Below are positions 32,908-44,599 of a stretch of 64,000 nt of DNA, piece after piece. This DNA is from Dactylorhiza incarnata. Taxonomy: Eukaryota; Streptophyta; Magnoliopsida; Asparagales; Orchidaceae. How positions within the stretch are numbered: the stretch's first letter is position 1; every line of letters starts with the position of its first letter. Below the pieces are notes generated by a model, which was not told where the DNA came from, searched no databases, and worked only from the letters and a program-made list of their open reading frames with translations. The position numbers were made by a program, and so were the translations under genes. Location of the stretch: contig JAWHQI010000024.1 in the NCBI GenBank assembly GCA_033032865.1, positions 2,108,001-2,172,000 on the forward strand. Reading direction: 5' to 3'.

Positions 32908-35110
32908 GGAGTTATCTTTGTCACTTTATTTTATGATTTTTTTTTTGTACAAAGTTCTCTGAATACACTTGTTTTGCAAACCAATATAATGTATGAAAAC
33001 ATAACCACTTTTCTTAACTTTTAAAAGTGCAAATAAAGCTAGTGTAGGTAAGATACTTGTGCAATTTTAATTCATTGTACTAATACAAAACATACACAAG
33101 TATTCTTAGATTAAACACATATGTAGACAATGCCAAAGTGAGTGAATAAATATCATTATCAAACATAAAACATTTACTCATACTTAGAGGCATGCTAAGC
33201 TTGGTTCTACACAACTTTTATAATATAATTGATGCACATATTAATAGATATATCAAAGCATGATGAAAACAATGTTCAAAGTATTTTGAGAAGATAAATT
33301 GCAACATTATAGGAGTTCTAAATGATGGGTTAAATCATGCTTGATTTTTAATGAAGTCCATACAGTATTTTTGATATTTTGAAGAATAATTTTGATTTAA
33401 AGTTTGAACTCATAAGATTGATCTTGGACTTCCCGAGGACTACCTTGTGAGGGGTTCGCCCGGTACTAGGAGATGTGATGGGATGATAGCCCAAATCCCC
33501 CTTTCGCAAGATACATGTAATTAGAAAATATAAGTTCAAAAAAATACTTGTTCATATTTTTTTTGTATTTTTGTATTTGATTTTTGCATATAAAAATCAA
33601 ACAAATAACCAAAGAAAGAAAAAAAAATCTGTAATTTGGTTTTTGTAATTTTGTATTTTAATTTTTCAAAAATCAATTATAGGCATAGATGCAAAAATGA
33701 GTAGTACATGTAAAATAATATATTTTTAGTGATTTTTCAGAATTTTAAAATTACAAAAAATCGGACACTTGAGCTAGCGTCGGCGTTAAGTCCTAGCGCC
33801 TGCGTTAGCTCACGGAGAGTGCTTATTTTAATCATATAGCCTAGATTTTCTTCAATTTTGCTTCCGATTTTTCTTAATTATGTTTGTGCAATGTAAGGTC
33901 TGTCTAATGAAGTGAAGAGATGAGAAGAAATCGCAAAAAGTTGTGGAAGTTAAAATTTTAGTACATGGGTTTCACATTCATTAAAGCTCCATATTCATTA
34001 AACCTTAATTCTTTAGTTTTGCACAACCATTTAAGCTTAATTATTATTGAATATGCAAACAAAGAAGATATGATTAATGTTATGCCAAAGTTTGATAGTG
34101 TTTCAACTTACAGACCTATAATGAAGTGAAGATTCTATTTGATTTGATTTTGTTGATATCACGATGATTCTAAGGTCCAAACGTGACATAAATCACAATA
34201 CGTACATAATACACCAACCATGGTATGTAATTATAATATCAATTGTCATCAATTAATATATCAATTATAATTCACATAATTGTGATAGAAATTATTGTTT
34301 TTAGAAACTTTTGATATGACTTATGATATATGATGTTAGAGAGTTTTAGCAAAGGACATCAATAGATCATTGTGGTGTTTGTGAATTCAATATTCATTAT
34401 GACGGTAAATTCATTCAATACATTTTAGTGATTTTCTTTTAATTAAGAATTTTGAATATATATGTGATTTTTGATAGGTGAACACTAGTGATGGTTTAGA
34501 TCATGTTTGACATCAAGGAGTGAACACAATATAAATTTTTTTGTTGTGAACAAAGACAACCATATTGAAAGTTGAGCTTTTATTTAGATCTTGAACTTTC
34601 TTTAGATCATGTTATTTCTCTAAGCCACTTGTTGGTGAAGACTAAAAAGATTAATAGCCAAATAACTGGATTTAATTTTAAATATCTTAAAGAAAATTAA
34701 TAATTCAATTTATATGAATACTATATGATATTTATGGGTAATGATTTTAATAGTAATAGATTGGTCATTTAAATTAATGCTTGACTTTTACTTTTGATTT
34801 ACTTTGATTTGCACACTTCATTTAGGCTTTATGGGACAAAGTCAAAATTTCAACTATTATATTAGATGACCATGACATGATGGCTTAAAAAGAAAACAAA
34901 AAGAAAAAATAGAAGACATTAAAGCACATCATGAATTAGAAATTTGTATATCTTATTTTGAAAAGTTTCTACTTCATGCATTTGATGATACCTAATGAAT
35001 AAGAGTTTTAGGTATCCAAAGGGGACCATGTGGGATGGTTCCTTTGGGTACCCAAATATAGCGAGATGGCTTTTGGGGAGACAAGGATGGATGGACCCTT
35101 TCTTTTGACA

Positions 35111-36481
35111 TTAGTGCGTCATTCTTAAATATGGGTCTCCATTCATACCTTGGACACATACTATTTTTATTTTCAAAATTCCATAGTCATTTTCTTGTAT
35201 GTTTGGATAAAAATAACTTTTGAATTTATTATTTAAAGGAAATTTGTTTGCGTTTAATTTTAAGTTGGGAGAAGATTGATATTGTAAATGATGATGATGA
35301 TAGTATTTTGGAACTTCATTTACAATCTTTTGATGTTTTTTATTTCCATAGTTTAGCTTATTCACGTTTTGAGAAATCATATTCAACTTGCTTTTGGATT
35401 TTGCATTATATTGAGAATGTATGTTTTGAGAATTTTTCTTTATGATTTCCTTAAGCAAGTTGATTTTAGTTTTTAATTCATTATTTTTAATCTTTAAATT
35501 ATGTCTAGCTTTATTATAAGCGATTGTGCTATTTTTAAGAGTGGAAACAATTGAATCAATATGATCTTGATATTTATTTCTATATTCATCAAATGTTTCA
35601 TCCATCTCTTTAATTTCAATTTTATAGTCTTTGCACTTAGCACAATCATTTATCAAAGATGAATTTTCTAAACATAGTTTTTCATTATGTTCTTTTACTA
35701 AAATAAAATCCTTTTCAAGTTTCTTGTGCTTTTCTTTTAATTCGTTATATTCTACACAAGTTGTGGTGTTTTCAACTAAGGAGCCATGTGTAGAACTAGA
35801 TAAATTAGAATTTGATTCTTCATTAATTTTTGCCTTTAAATTTTTATTTTCTAAGCGCAAATGTTTATTAGCATTTTTTTATTTCTTAATTTTACGCTTT
35901 GTAGTTTGAAGCATTTGTAATGTAGAAATAGAAGTACAGAAAATGGGATTTGATTTCCTTACATTGCTTTCGGGAGAGGCACGATTTGAGCATATCGTTT
36001 CATTGACATCTTTTTGGCACTCCTCTTCCGAAGATAGTATTTCTTCTTCTCTTTCACTTGATGTGCACTTCATGGATCCGTCATGAGAGGAGCATTCTTG
36101 AAGACTTGTACAAGCTTGCATATTCTCCGGTTCTTGCGATTGTTCCATACATGTTGAAGGAGAATCATACATTTCTTCAAGAAATTTCCATACTTTGTAT
36201 GCACTAGAGAAATAATATATTAATTTGAAAATATCTTGAGATAAAGCACAAAAAATATAATGCATAGATTTTGCATTTAGGTGACGCTCTTGTTTATTTG
36301 ATTCGTCCGCTGGTCTTGTTATTGCTATATCCCAAGCGTTGATATCTAATGTTTTAATAAACCTTTCCATTAATAATTTCCACCCTTTATAATTTCTTCC
36401 TTCGAATAATGGTGGTGCAAGAGATTTTTCTTCTTCATAAAAATTTTCCCCACCAATAGAAGCGAGATCATGAGACGCCAT
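35111..36481 (-). pseudogene. D gag-like ORF (one stop)
   Basis: Reads in one frame from ATG 36481 for 457 codons with a single TAA at about 35879-35881. The N-terminus M-A-S-H-D-L-A matches A gag, then W-K-L-L-M-E-R-F and I-N-A-W-D-I-A typical of copia gag, a Ser/Glu-rich linker, and a long Asn/Lys/Glu-rich coiled-coil (35860-35300) like A 4917-5420. The first zinc knuckle and central gag portion seem lost. Sequence at 34990-35105 still resembles the gag end (V-P-F-G-Y-L-K), after which pol is missing entirely. Confidence 0.75.
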
Positions 36482-36519
36482 TATTCCCGGTTGTTAAGTC
36501 GATTGGAATAAAACCTAGC

Positions 36520-36531
36520 TATGATACCACT
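36520..36531 (-). other. D primer-binding site (initiator tRNA-Met)
   Basis: Minus strand AGTGGTATCATAG directly follows the 5' LTR end. TGGTATCA matches the initiator-Met site, and the gag ATG lies about 40 bp further on. Confidence 0.8.
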
Positions 36532-37858
36532 TGTTGGATCGGTAGGCGCCCTTAGAGGGGGGTGAATAAGGGTTTTAAAAACTTATATTATATTTTAAAA
36601 TACTTGCTTGTGATAAGAAATCAAAATAGTGATTTTGTTTAAAGATCTAAATTGTTTTATAATAAAGGAGAGGATAATAAATAATTTAGAGAAATGAAGA
36701 ACAAATCAATTTTATTACACAAAGAGAGACATGATTATTATTAATAAAATTGATTACAAAATTTTGATTTCAATGACGCTAGAAATCAAAGCGAAATATG
36801 AAAGACTCTTTTGGTTTTCAATACCGACTCGTATCCCAAGGAACCTGTTGGCTTTAGTCGATCCTTCCCCGGATACGGCCTCAAGCCGCTCTAGCTAACC
36901 CTTCCCCGGGTATGGCCTCGAGCACCCCCTAGACCTACACCCGAGACCTAGTCGCCAACACGAGGCAAATTCCAGCCCTAAGTCCTACCCAGACCTAGTC
37001 GCCAATACGAGGCGAATTTACTACTCGATTTAAAAGAAAAGATGTGAAATAAAAAGACAATAATATAAAACTCCCTATATGTGGATCTCTTGGAGAAGTA
37101 GACGAAGACGCAGAGTATGATCGTAGTCGATGCGGTCTTTTGTCACGATGATGACGCGTGTTGAAATCTTCTCCACGGATCTCCTTAAGCCTTTATGGAT
37201 TTATGGGAGTATCTCTCTGAACCTTCCTCTCTATGTTGTGGCACGAAGCTCTGGAATTTTTGGATCTCAAGAGGATGAGGAATACGGAGCCAAGGGGTCC
37301 ATTTTATAGCCTCAGCGCTAGCGTCTGCGCTAGCGCTACCGCCGGCGCTATCCCATTTTAGGACATATTCTGCGAGGCAGAATCTTCAATCTAAGGAACA
37401 ATTCTCTCTTGCCTTCTGTGCTCCGCACTATTGCCTGTGCTATCGGATACCGCCAGGCATTATCTCCTTCTATAAGTACTCCCGGAATTGCGCTTAAGCA
37501 AACATTTCGTCGATCGAAATTTTGTCGAACGCAGCTAATAGTTTGTCGAGCAAATTTTCGTCGAACGCAGTTATGAGCATTTCGTCGAGCGTCGCTTACA
37601 GTTCGTCGAACGACAGTTATGAGCATTTCGTCGAGCGCCGCTTACAGTTCATCGAACGATAGCTAGCGTCTGCGCTAGTACTACCGCCAGTGCTAGTAGG
37701 AGTTTTGGATTTGATGGCTCAACTTTGGGGGCAACCTTCTTATGTAATCCTTGAGTCATGTGGACTTTGTTATCCTGCACACTTAAACACACAAGATCAA
37801 ATACACATAGGATTTGTTATTCTCAAACCTAGGAGATGCGGAAGACCATGTTCCAATA
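36532..37858 (-). repeat. D 5' LTR
   Basis: 1,327 bp, colinear with 29810-31138. TATAAAA (-) is at 37312-37318 and the palindrome array at 37504-37665. Ends TTCCAATA, the terminal CA having mutated. Confidence 0.93.
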
Positions 37859-38232
37859 GTTGTGTTGAATATAATTCAAAGTTGTGTCGACTTCAAATGT
37901 TGCTTTGACTGACTCTGCCTTCTACGTTGAATACCTTTCGGTGTTGTGTCGACTTCAATTGATATATCAACTACCAGTCTGAGTTATTCTTACTTCTATT
38001 CGAAGTTACTTCGACTTGAAGTCGAAGTTGCGTCGACTTCTATTCGACGCAGAATTTCAACTAAATTTTGCACTCTTTTGGACTAGTCTTTGACACCCTA
38101 ATATGAGTGTGACATCCAAGTACATCTAAAGTCCTTATTACCATCACTATACAACATGGGTAATGAATCATGGATGATGAAATCACTTTTACATAATTTG
38201 TAAGATAAATCCAGAGGATGTTTTTCCCTACA
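37859..38232 (-). repeat. C 5' LTR, proximal part
   Basis: Continues the C LTR after D. Strong inverted words GTCGAAGTTGCGTCGACTTC near 38019-38040. Ends TTTTTCCCTACA, matching the left-hand LTR end apart from one base, then target duplication CCTTT. Confidence 0.9.
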
Positions 38233-40850
38233 CCTTTAATGATCTCACTTCATCATATATGAAATGTCTAGTTGCAAAAAATGATGAATTGGAACTTTGG
38301 CATAGGATACTTGGTTATTCTTGTACCAAGCTAATTATAAAGCTATCTAAAGATAAATTAATTGGAGGTCTACCAAAATTGAATAGTTATTTATCTTCTT
38401 TATGTAATCCATACCAAAAAGAAAAAGTTCACTATATCTTCATTTAAAAGTAAAACTAAAGTCTTTATAACTAGACCACTATAATTAATTCAAATGGGTT
38501 TCATTGGTCCTGTTAGCACATCTAGTCTAGGTGGAAGAAAATATATTTTTGTATTGATTAATGATTTTTCACATTTTCGTTGGACTATATTTCTCACCTC
38601 TATATCTGAAGCTTTTTTTGAATTTTCTAAATTATGCAAACATATTCAAAATATACATGAATTTAAAATTAATTGTATATGCTTATATCATGGAGGTGAA
38701 TTTGAAAATAAAAAAATGTCTTCTTTTTGGGAAAGTTTAGACATTAAGCATGAATTTTCTGCTTCACGTACACCATAACAAAATGGTGTAGTAGAGAAGA
38801 AAAATGGAACCATATAAGAGTTAACGAGCACTATGCTTCCAGGGTATGGGTTGCCTAAACATTTTTGGGTCGAAGTCATTAGTACTTCATGTTATGTTAT
38901 AAATCATGTTTTTCTTCATCCTATTTTAAAATTAACTCCATATGAACTTTATTTTCAAAAGAAGCATAATGTTTAATATTTTAGAGTTTTTATTGCAAAT
39001 GTTTTATCTTAAATACTAAAGATAACTTAGGCAAATTTGATGAAAATGCGATGAAGGTATATTTCTAGGATATTCTTCAACTGGTCGTGCTTATAGAATA
39101 TATAATAAATGAATTAAGACAGTTGAAGAATCCATTCATGTGAAATTTGATGGGTTGGCTACATATGTAGATCTTAGTACTAATACATGAGGTGAAGATG
39201 AACCTATAGCTATCATGGAGCTTGCTGATGAGGAGCCATTTAATGTTGAGGCAGAGAAAGAGGAAGAAGAAAAACGTATGTGCCTCAAAGTGTGCTAAAA
39301 TTCACAAATGATCATCTGCGGGAGTTTGTACTTGGAGAGTCATCTAAAGGGGCTAACAACACGCTCTTCTTTCATGAAACCTTTTTATAATTTATGTTTT
39401 ATTTCAGAAATATAACGTAAATATGTGTCAACTGCTTTAAATGACGAGTCTTGGTTTATGGCGATGAGCGAGGAACTTAGCCAATTCGAGAAAAATAAAG
39501 TAAGAAATCTAGATTCGCGTCCATCTAACCATCTGGTAGTTGGATTCAAATGGATATATAATAATAAATTGGATGGTGTGTCTAGGATAACTAGAAATAA
39601 GGTTAGGTTGGTTACGTTGCTCAAGGATTTTCTCAAATAAAAGGGGTAGAGTATGAAGAAACATTTGCTCCTATTGTATGCTTATAATCAATTAGATTTT
39701 TTCTTACATACACTAGCTTTAAACAATTGAAATTATTTCAAATCAGTGTTAAGAGTGCAATTTTAAACGGGATAATCAATGAAGATGTTTATATAGAACA
39801 CCCCCAGATTAATAAATGATAAATTTCATAATCTTATTTACAAATTAGACAAAATACTTTATGGATTAAAGCAAACACCTCGTGCTTAGTATGATAGATA
39901 AATCTCATTTTTAAAACATGATTATGTTATGGGTAGTGCAGATGCCACTAATGAAGATTTGTGTGCAGAAGTAGTAGAAGTGATGCAAAATGAAATTGAA
40001 ATGAGCTTGTTATGATAATTTACATATTTTCTTGGATTTCAAATTATTCAACATCATGAGGGAATTTGTATATGAAAGTAAATATATTCATGACATACTT
40101 AAATGATTTGGATTTGAAAACTTAAAATAAGTTAATACTCTAATGAGTGCATCACTTAAGTTAGGAAAAGATGAAGCAAAAAATTTCAATTAATTAAAAT
40201 TTATATCGAGGTATGATTGGGTCTTTATTGTATTTGAGTACGTCAAGACTGGGTATTATATTTGTCGTACGCTTATGTGCACTCTTTCAACCCAATCCTA
40301 AAGATTCATATTTAAAAGCAGTTAAACGCATCTTTAGGTATCCAGTATGCACGTCTAAACTTGGTTTGTGGCATCCACATAACAACTCATTTATATTGTG
40401 TGCTTATTCTAATTCAGATTATGCGGGATGTCCGCTAGAACGTAAGATTACTAGTAAAACATGTCATTTCTTAGGGCCTTCACTAGTTTCACGGTCGAGT
40501 GTGAAATAAAATTATGTTGCCCTCTACACCGCTGAGGCCAAATGCATTACACTAGGAAGTTGCGCAGAAGCCCTATGGATGACCCAAACTCTAGAAGGCG
40601 TTGGTGTTCATTTTAAAAATGTAGAATTATGATGTGATAACAAAAGTACAATTGATCTAACTACCATTATGATTCATCATTCTAGGTCCAAACACATAGA
40701 TATTAGACATCACATAATTAGGGACCTCACTAAGAAAGAAAATGTTAAGGTTAGCTTCATTGGCACTGATTCAGAATTTACAGATATATTCACAAAACCA
40801 CTCCCCAATCCACGATTCAATCTATGTTGGAGTTGGGTGTTCTAGACTTC
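38233..40850 (+). pseudogene. B pol remnant (integrase, RT, RNase H)
   Basis: Resumes the GAG-pre segment cut at 14269 (E-L-W-H-R-I-L-G near 38292). Integrase core follows at 38494-38780 (G-F-I-G-P-V-S-T-S-S-L-G-G, H-G-G-E-F-E-N, F-S-A-S-R-T-P), then V-E-K-K-N-G (about 38790). RT N-terminus is at 39425-39640 and its middle at 39640-39930. A deletion at about 39938-39945, relative to A 7920-8000, removes the Y-V-D-D catalytic motif. RT C-terminus is at 40213-40350 and RNase H at 40400-40850 (D-Y-A-G-C, E-A-K-C-I-T-L-G in place of E-A-E-Y-I-A-L). Many stops and frameshifts. Confidence 0.85.
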
Positions 40851-41755
40851 TTATGCTACAAATTTAAAATCCATAACTTTTTTTGCATATTTTCATGTTT
40901 TTTTCTTGTATTACCTGCACCTTATAGTACACACATAAATCCATAAAAAGTGAAAAAGAAAAATTTTCAAAAACATATTTTTACGCAAATTTACAATTCT
41001 CTGTTTACTATCACCACGTGATAGTACTATCATCGATGGTATGTGCTGATTTTGCTTTTCCTATTCTCGTATTTTTGTTGTCATACGATATTATATTACT
41101 GATTTGCACGATAATGTTCCCTGATCACATCAAAATTCCTATGTTTTTATCATTATTGCTTTCTTTCAAAAAATCAAAACAAAATAGAAAATTACAAAAC
41201 ATTTCTAAAATACAAAAAATATGTTCTTTGCACTGTTTTGATTAGGTTTTTGTATTCCTATTTGAAAAGCAAAACATATAAGAACTGCATTGAAGCTACA
41301 TTGAAATTCTCTAGCATGAGTAGTATAATATTTAAGGATTAGTTATAATGTGTGATTTGTTATTTTAATCCTTATTGAAAATTGTAATGTTTTATTCATG
41401 ATATGTAAATTATTGTAAATGTACAATGAAAAAGATATGTAGAAAACTTGTCCAAATGCTTTTGTATGCCTCTAAGTAAGAGTGAGGTTTTATTTTAGAC
41501 AATGATTCACACATGAATGATTTCTACATGTGTTAATAATCTTGATTATGCATGCTTGTGTAGTGTAGTGTTATGACTCGTTAATATGCACAGATAAATT
41601 ACCTACACTCCATTGGATTGCCCTCATGCAATCCATGGATATTCATGCACTAACATGAGAAGTGTGGTTTACTTATGCATGTTTGCTAACAAGTGAATTA
41701 AAATTCCTTGGTCATTCAAAATAAAATAAAATAAATAAATGACAAGGATAACTCC

Positions 41756-41817
41756 CCAAACACTACTTCTCCTCCTGATAAGTCTTAATCAGCATTGTGA
41801 GGTTGAGCGCCTTTGGT
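41756..41817 (+). promoter_or_regulatory. B conserved hairpin box 1
   Basis: CACTACTTCTCCTCCTGATA then AGTCTTAATCAGC and GAGGTTGAGCGCCTTTGG. CCTC/GAGG stem retained. Confidence 0.58.
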
Positions 41818-41930
41818 AGAATTCTAAAGTGTCTTGTGCCAACTTAACTATAAAAATACCATATTTGTTTACTTCTCTTAGTACACTGGATCACCAATAA
41901 TAAAAATCAAAATAATGTTATATGATCTAC

Positions 41931-41993
41931 AAAGCACTACTGTGTATCCCTGACAAGTCTTAGTATGCATTGTGTGAACGAATCACCTTAGTA
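41931..41993 (+). promoter_or_regulatory. B conserved hairpin box 2
   Basis: AAAGCACTACTGTGTATCCC then TGACAAGTCTTAGTATGC and GAATCACCTTAG. The loop is conserved but the arms are partly decayed, in keeping with B's age. Confidence 0.5.
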
Positions 41994-42894
41994 GTTATAC
42001 AATATTTTGCTTAGAAGGCGTGGGAATAATTTTACTTTGCATGTTGATGATGTTATGTACATTCATTACATTTGTATGTGTCTTGATTATTACTTTTGTA
42101 TACTATATCAAATCACATATTTTACACGTATTGTCTTTCATAAATCTTCCACTCATGAGAACTGGACTTTAAAAACGAAAACACATATTTTATATAATTG
42201 AGTAAATGTGCTAGATGACTTAGCATGAACTTTACAATGTCATTAAAGATTAAATCTCAAATTATATAATATTTTATTGTTAAATCTTTTTATGGCTATA
42301 CTTTCCATGCTTGTCATCCTCAATATGAACAATAATGATTATTCTACAACATTCATTTTCTCTTGATCTATAACACAAATCTTTATGATCTTTAAGTTAT
42401 AACTCTAATGTTGTATACTTTTTATTTCAAAAGCTAATCTTTTATGATCTTAAATTTATCATGCGTCTTTTTATGAATTTGTGCTCGTATGCTTTCATGA
42501 TTATCTTATGTGTATTCCCCTCAATATTCATTATTGTCACGATCAAGAAAGATATTTCATGTACTTGCTCGATCATGATTTTTTTCTATAACAAGTGTTT
42601 GCTATTTCACAAAATAATTCACCTCCGCCCTCTTTTGATAATACCAAAAGGGGGATAATAAATTGAGAAATCTAGGAGGAGAAAAATTATAAAGCAACTT
42701 AGTATAGGGGGAGTACATATGTAGGGGCACACACTTAGGAAGACTATTATATTCATGTACTAGCATACATTCATATTATCACTCTAAAACCCTATTTTCA
42801 CAACTATCATTTACCACATACTCCTATAAGCAAATCACTTGTCTAAATAATTGATTTCTCATTATGGGATTTGTTAATATCAAGTGGGGGAGTT

Positions 42895-44130
42895 TGTTAG
42901 ACCATAAGTTCCAATCTCTTGATTTGAGATTAAAAAATTCTAATATATATTTGATCTACTTTGCTTGTGTTTATAGTGTGCATGTTTTATATGTACAATA
43001 GAGATAAGTACATGGGAGATATGGACTGAATTGGCCACGTACTGTCGCACGATCATAGATACTACCGCTGGTGGTAAATATCATTCCAGAATGACATGTG
43101 GCAAAGAGCATTTCAAAAGGGTCTTGGCGGGAGCAAATCGCTTAATATGTAAAGACTTGCCATGTTGTGATAATCCTATTGCGCGACGGTAATCTGTATG
43201 CAACCCAGGGAAATCACAAAATGACTGAGGAGCCAAATGAAGTAGATGACATTTTGGCGGGATGCAATATTGTACTACCGCAGAGCGATAGATCTTTCCA
43301 CATTGCGATCATTGTTTCCTGAGATACGATGCTTTTATTCCAAATTAGGTTGTCTAGAGCACAACAATTCAATTATTGAGCTTCCATCGACGATAGGTAC
43401 TATTGTAGGCGATAGCAGGCAGTGTCTATTTAAAGGACATTTCGCTCCGTCTCTCGGGCATGAAACAAAATATTTTTAAGGGAGTCTCCATGTCTGACAT
43501 CCAGAGGAGTCCTAAGAGATCATTCTAGCGAATGGAAGAGACTTCGAAGGAGAACGACATCAAAGCTCATTCAACACAAATAACGGACGCATCTACGACG
43601 ACAATCACGGGCGTCTCTTTGTCATCACCTTCAAAAGATCTCTAGGGTATTCCAGAATATTTTATTCATCTGTCTCTTGTATTTTTTCTTTATCTTTTTA
43701 AGATTTTTACTGTGTGTAAAGGAATTCACCTTTGTGTTGGTGACTAGGTCTTTGTATGGCTTAAGGAGAAATTCGCCTCGTGTGTTAGGCAACAAGACTG
43801 AGGTTTAGGTTTTTGGGCAGATTGAGGCTTATACAGGGAGAGATGGTTATTGCTAACTGGTTCAAGGTGCGAGTCGGTATAGAAACAAAAATGTGATTTT
43901 CTATTTCATCACCTTGATCTTTAGCGTTATGAAGATCAAATTTTGTAATCAATTTTGAATATAATAAAATCATCTCTTTTTTTGTTTTCAAAAATATATC
44001 ATTGTTGAATTTAATGTCATAATATTTTAAATTTAATTATTTTAAAATGATCATTAATAATTATGAAGATTTAATTGGAAAATAATAATCTTTTATTCAC
44101 CGCCCTCTAAGGGCGTTTCACGATCCAATA
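42895..44130 (+). repeat. B 3' LTR
   Basis: 1,236 bp, TGTTAGACC...CGATCCAATA, preceded by a polypurine tract. Contains inverted words ACTACCGCTGGTGGTA (43060-43075), CTACCGCAGAGCGATAG and CGACGATAGGTACTATTG. The end block CCGCCCTCTAAGGGCG is shared with A and D LTR ends, so B, A and D are related families. Confidence 0.92.
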
Positions 44131-44480
44131 GAAGGTTACCTTGGAACTTGTAGAAGAACTCTAGGACCTGATTGTGGACAGACAGAAAGAAATCAAGAGA
44201 AGAATTAGAAAGCACATTGACAAAAACGTCTTTGTCAAGCAATTTCAAAGTGGAGATTTAGTGCTAAAGAAAGTTGATGCCACTGGGAGGTTCGCCATCG
44301 ACAAGCTCAACCATAACTGGGAAGGAACTTTCGTTGTCTAAGAGGCGCTTCGAACTGAGGGGGGGGGGGGGGGGGGGGGGCTACAGTCTGTTGACACATA
44401 AATGAGAGGACCTCTGAAATACATGGAGTAGCGACAACCTGAAGAGGTATTATCCATAAAACCTCACCAAGGGGCACCTC
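44131..44480 (+). pseudogene. G1: integrase C-terminus
   Basis: Continues the G1 integrase after B. A Lys/Arg/Glu-rich helix is followed by S-G-D-L-V-L-K-K-V and W-E-G-T-F-V-V, then the terminal W-x-x-x-N-L-K-R-Y-Y-P block near 44425-44460. These match the C-terminal G-D-L-V-L-R and N-L-K-x-Y-Y-P motifs of Tat/Athila-type integrases. A run of 23 or more G (about 44359-44382) interrupts it. Confidence 0.78.
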
Positions 44481-44599
44481 AGGTATGAGCTTTGTTTACC
44501 CACTCTCCACCACTTCATGAAAATTATTTAATTAATTTAATTATAACAACTTTTTGTGATATGTAATAACGAACTATCCCATAATTAATTTATAATAAA

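Larger units (their letters stand above)
31139..34980 (-). other. D untranslated 3' region
   Basis: 3.8 kb, AT-rich, no coding. On the minus strand: PPT AAAAGGGGGAGTT against the LTR (31139-31151), further GGGGGAG copies (31270-31300), a GC-rich block (31627-31880) shared with E, hairpin boxes at 32667-32730 and 32844-32907, a second GC-rich block (33425-33510) and an inverted-word cluster GCTAGCGTCGGCGTTAAG...GCGTTAGC (33773-33812). Confidence 0.8.
29810..37858 (-). mobile_element. D: Sirevirus derivative lacking pol
   Basis: 8,049 bp with a perfect 5-bp target duplication GTTGT (29805-29809 and 37859-37863). LTRs are 1,329 and 1,327 bp (TGTTGGATCGG...TTCCAACA; the last copy ends in TA). 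The LTR is clearly related to A's in reverse orientation (poly-C/G run, the CCGACTCGTATCCC block, TTCGTCGAA array). Internal sequence has a gag-like ORF and 3.8 kb of untranslated DNA. No protease, integrase, RT or RNase H motif is present. It could move only with proteins from an A-like relative. Confidence 0.93.
14275..38232 (-). mobile_element. C: Ty1/copia deletion derivative with extra 3' ORF
   Basis: Minus-strand element with target duplication CCTTT (14270-14274 and 38233-38237). Its 5' LTR is at the right (28502-38232, split by D) and its 3' LTR at the left (14275-17668). Gag, CCHC, protease and integrase are present in decayed form. RT stops shortly after its N-terminal K-W-V block and the rest of RT and RNase H is missing. 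An extra ORF with its own acceptor-like signal follows. About 9.8 kb once D and F are discounted. F interrupts the protease-integrase region. Non-autonomous. Confidence 0.92.
40851..42894 (+). other. B untranslated 3' region
   Basis: 2 kb of AT-rich sequence with no coding. Inverted words CACCACGTGATAGTACTATC (about 41012) echo the B LTR. Hairpin boxes lie at 41756-41817 and 41931-41993. Purine tracts AAAAGGGGGATAATAA (about 42648), TAGGGGGAGTAC (about 42706) and CAAGTGGGGGAGTT (42881-42894) come before the LTR. Confidence 0.8.
1951..44130 (+). mobile_element. B: old Ty1/copia Sirevirus, split by A and C
   Basis: B begins with LTR sequence TGTTGGAACATG at 1951 and ends at 44130 with CGATCCAATA (the usual terminal CA mutated to TA). 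Flanks are TAAGG (1946-1950) and GAAGG (44131-44135), a 4/5 match to a 5-bp target duplication. Retained pieces: truncated 5' LTR, gag (2387-2519 and 12487 onward), protease remnant, then after C the integrase, RT and RNase H remnants, a 2-kb untranslated 3' part and a full 3' LTR. B is the most decayed copia here: many stops, frameshifts and deletions, and it hosts two full insertions. Confidence 0.9.

Noticed and set aside
44131..44480. Possible separate host gene after B
   Set aside because: The reading continues the G1 integrase C-terminus (G-D-L-V-L-K, W-E-G, N-L-K-R-Y-Y-P) and joins the 1692-1950 fragment across B.
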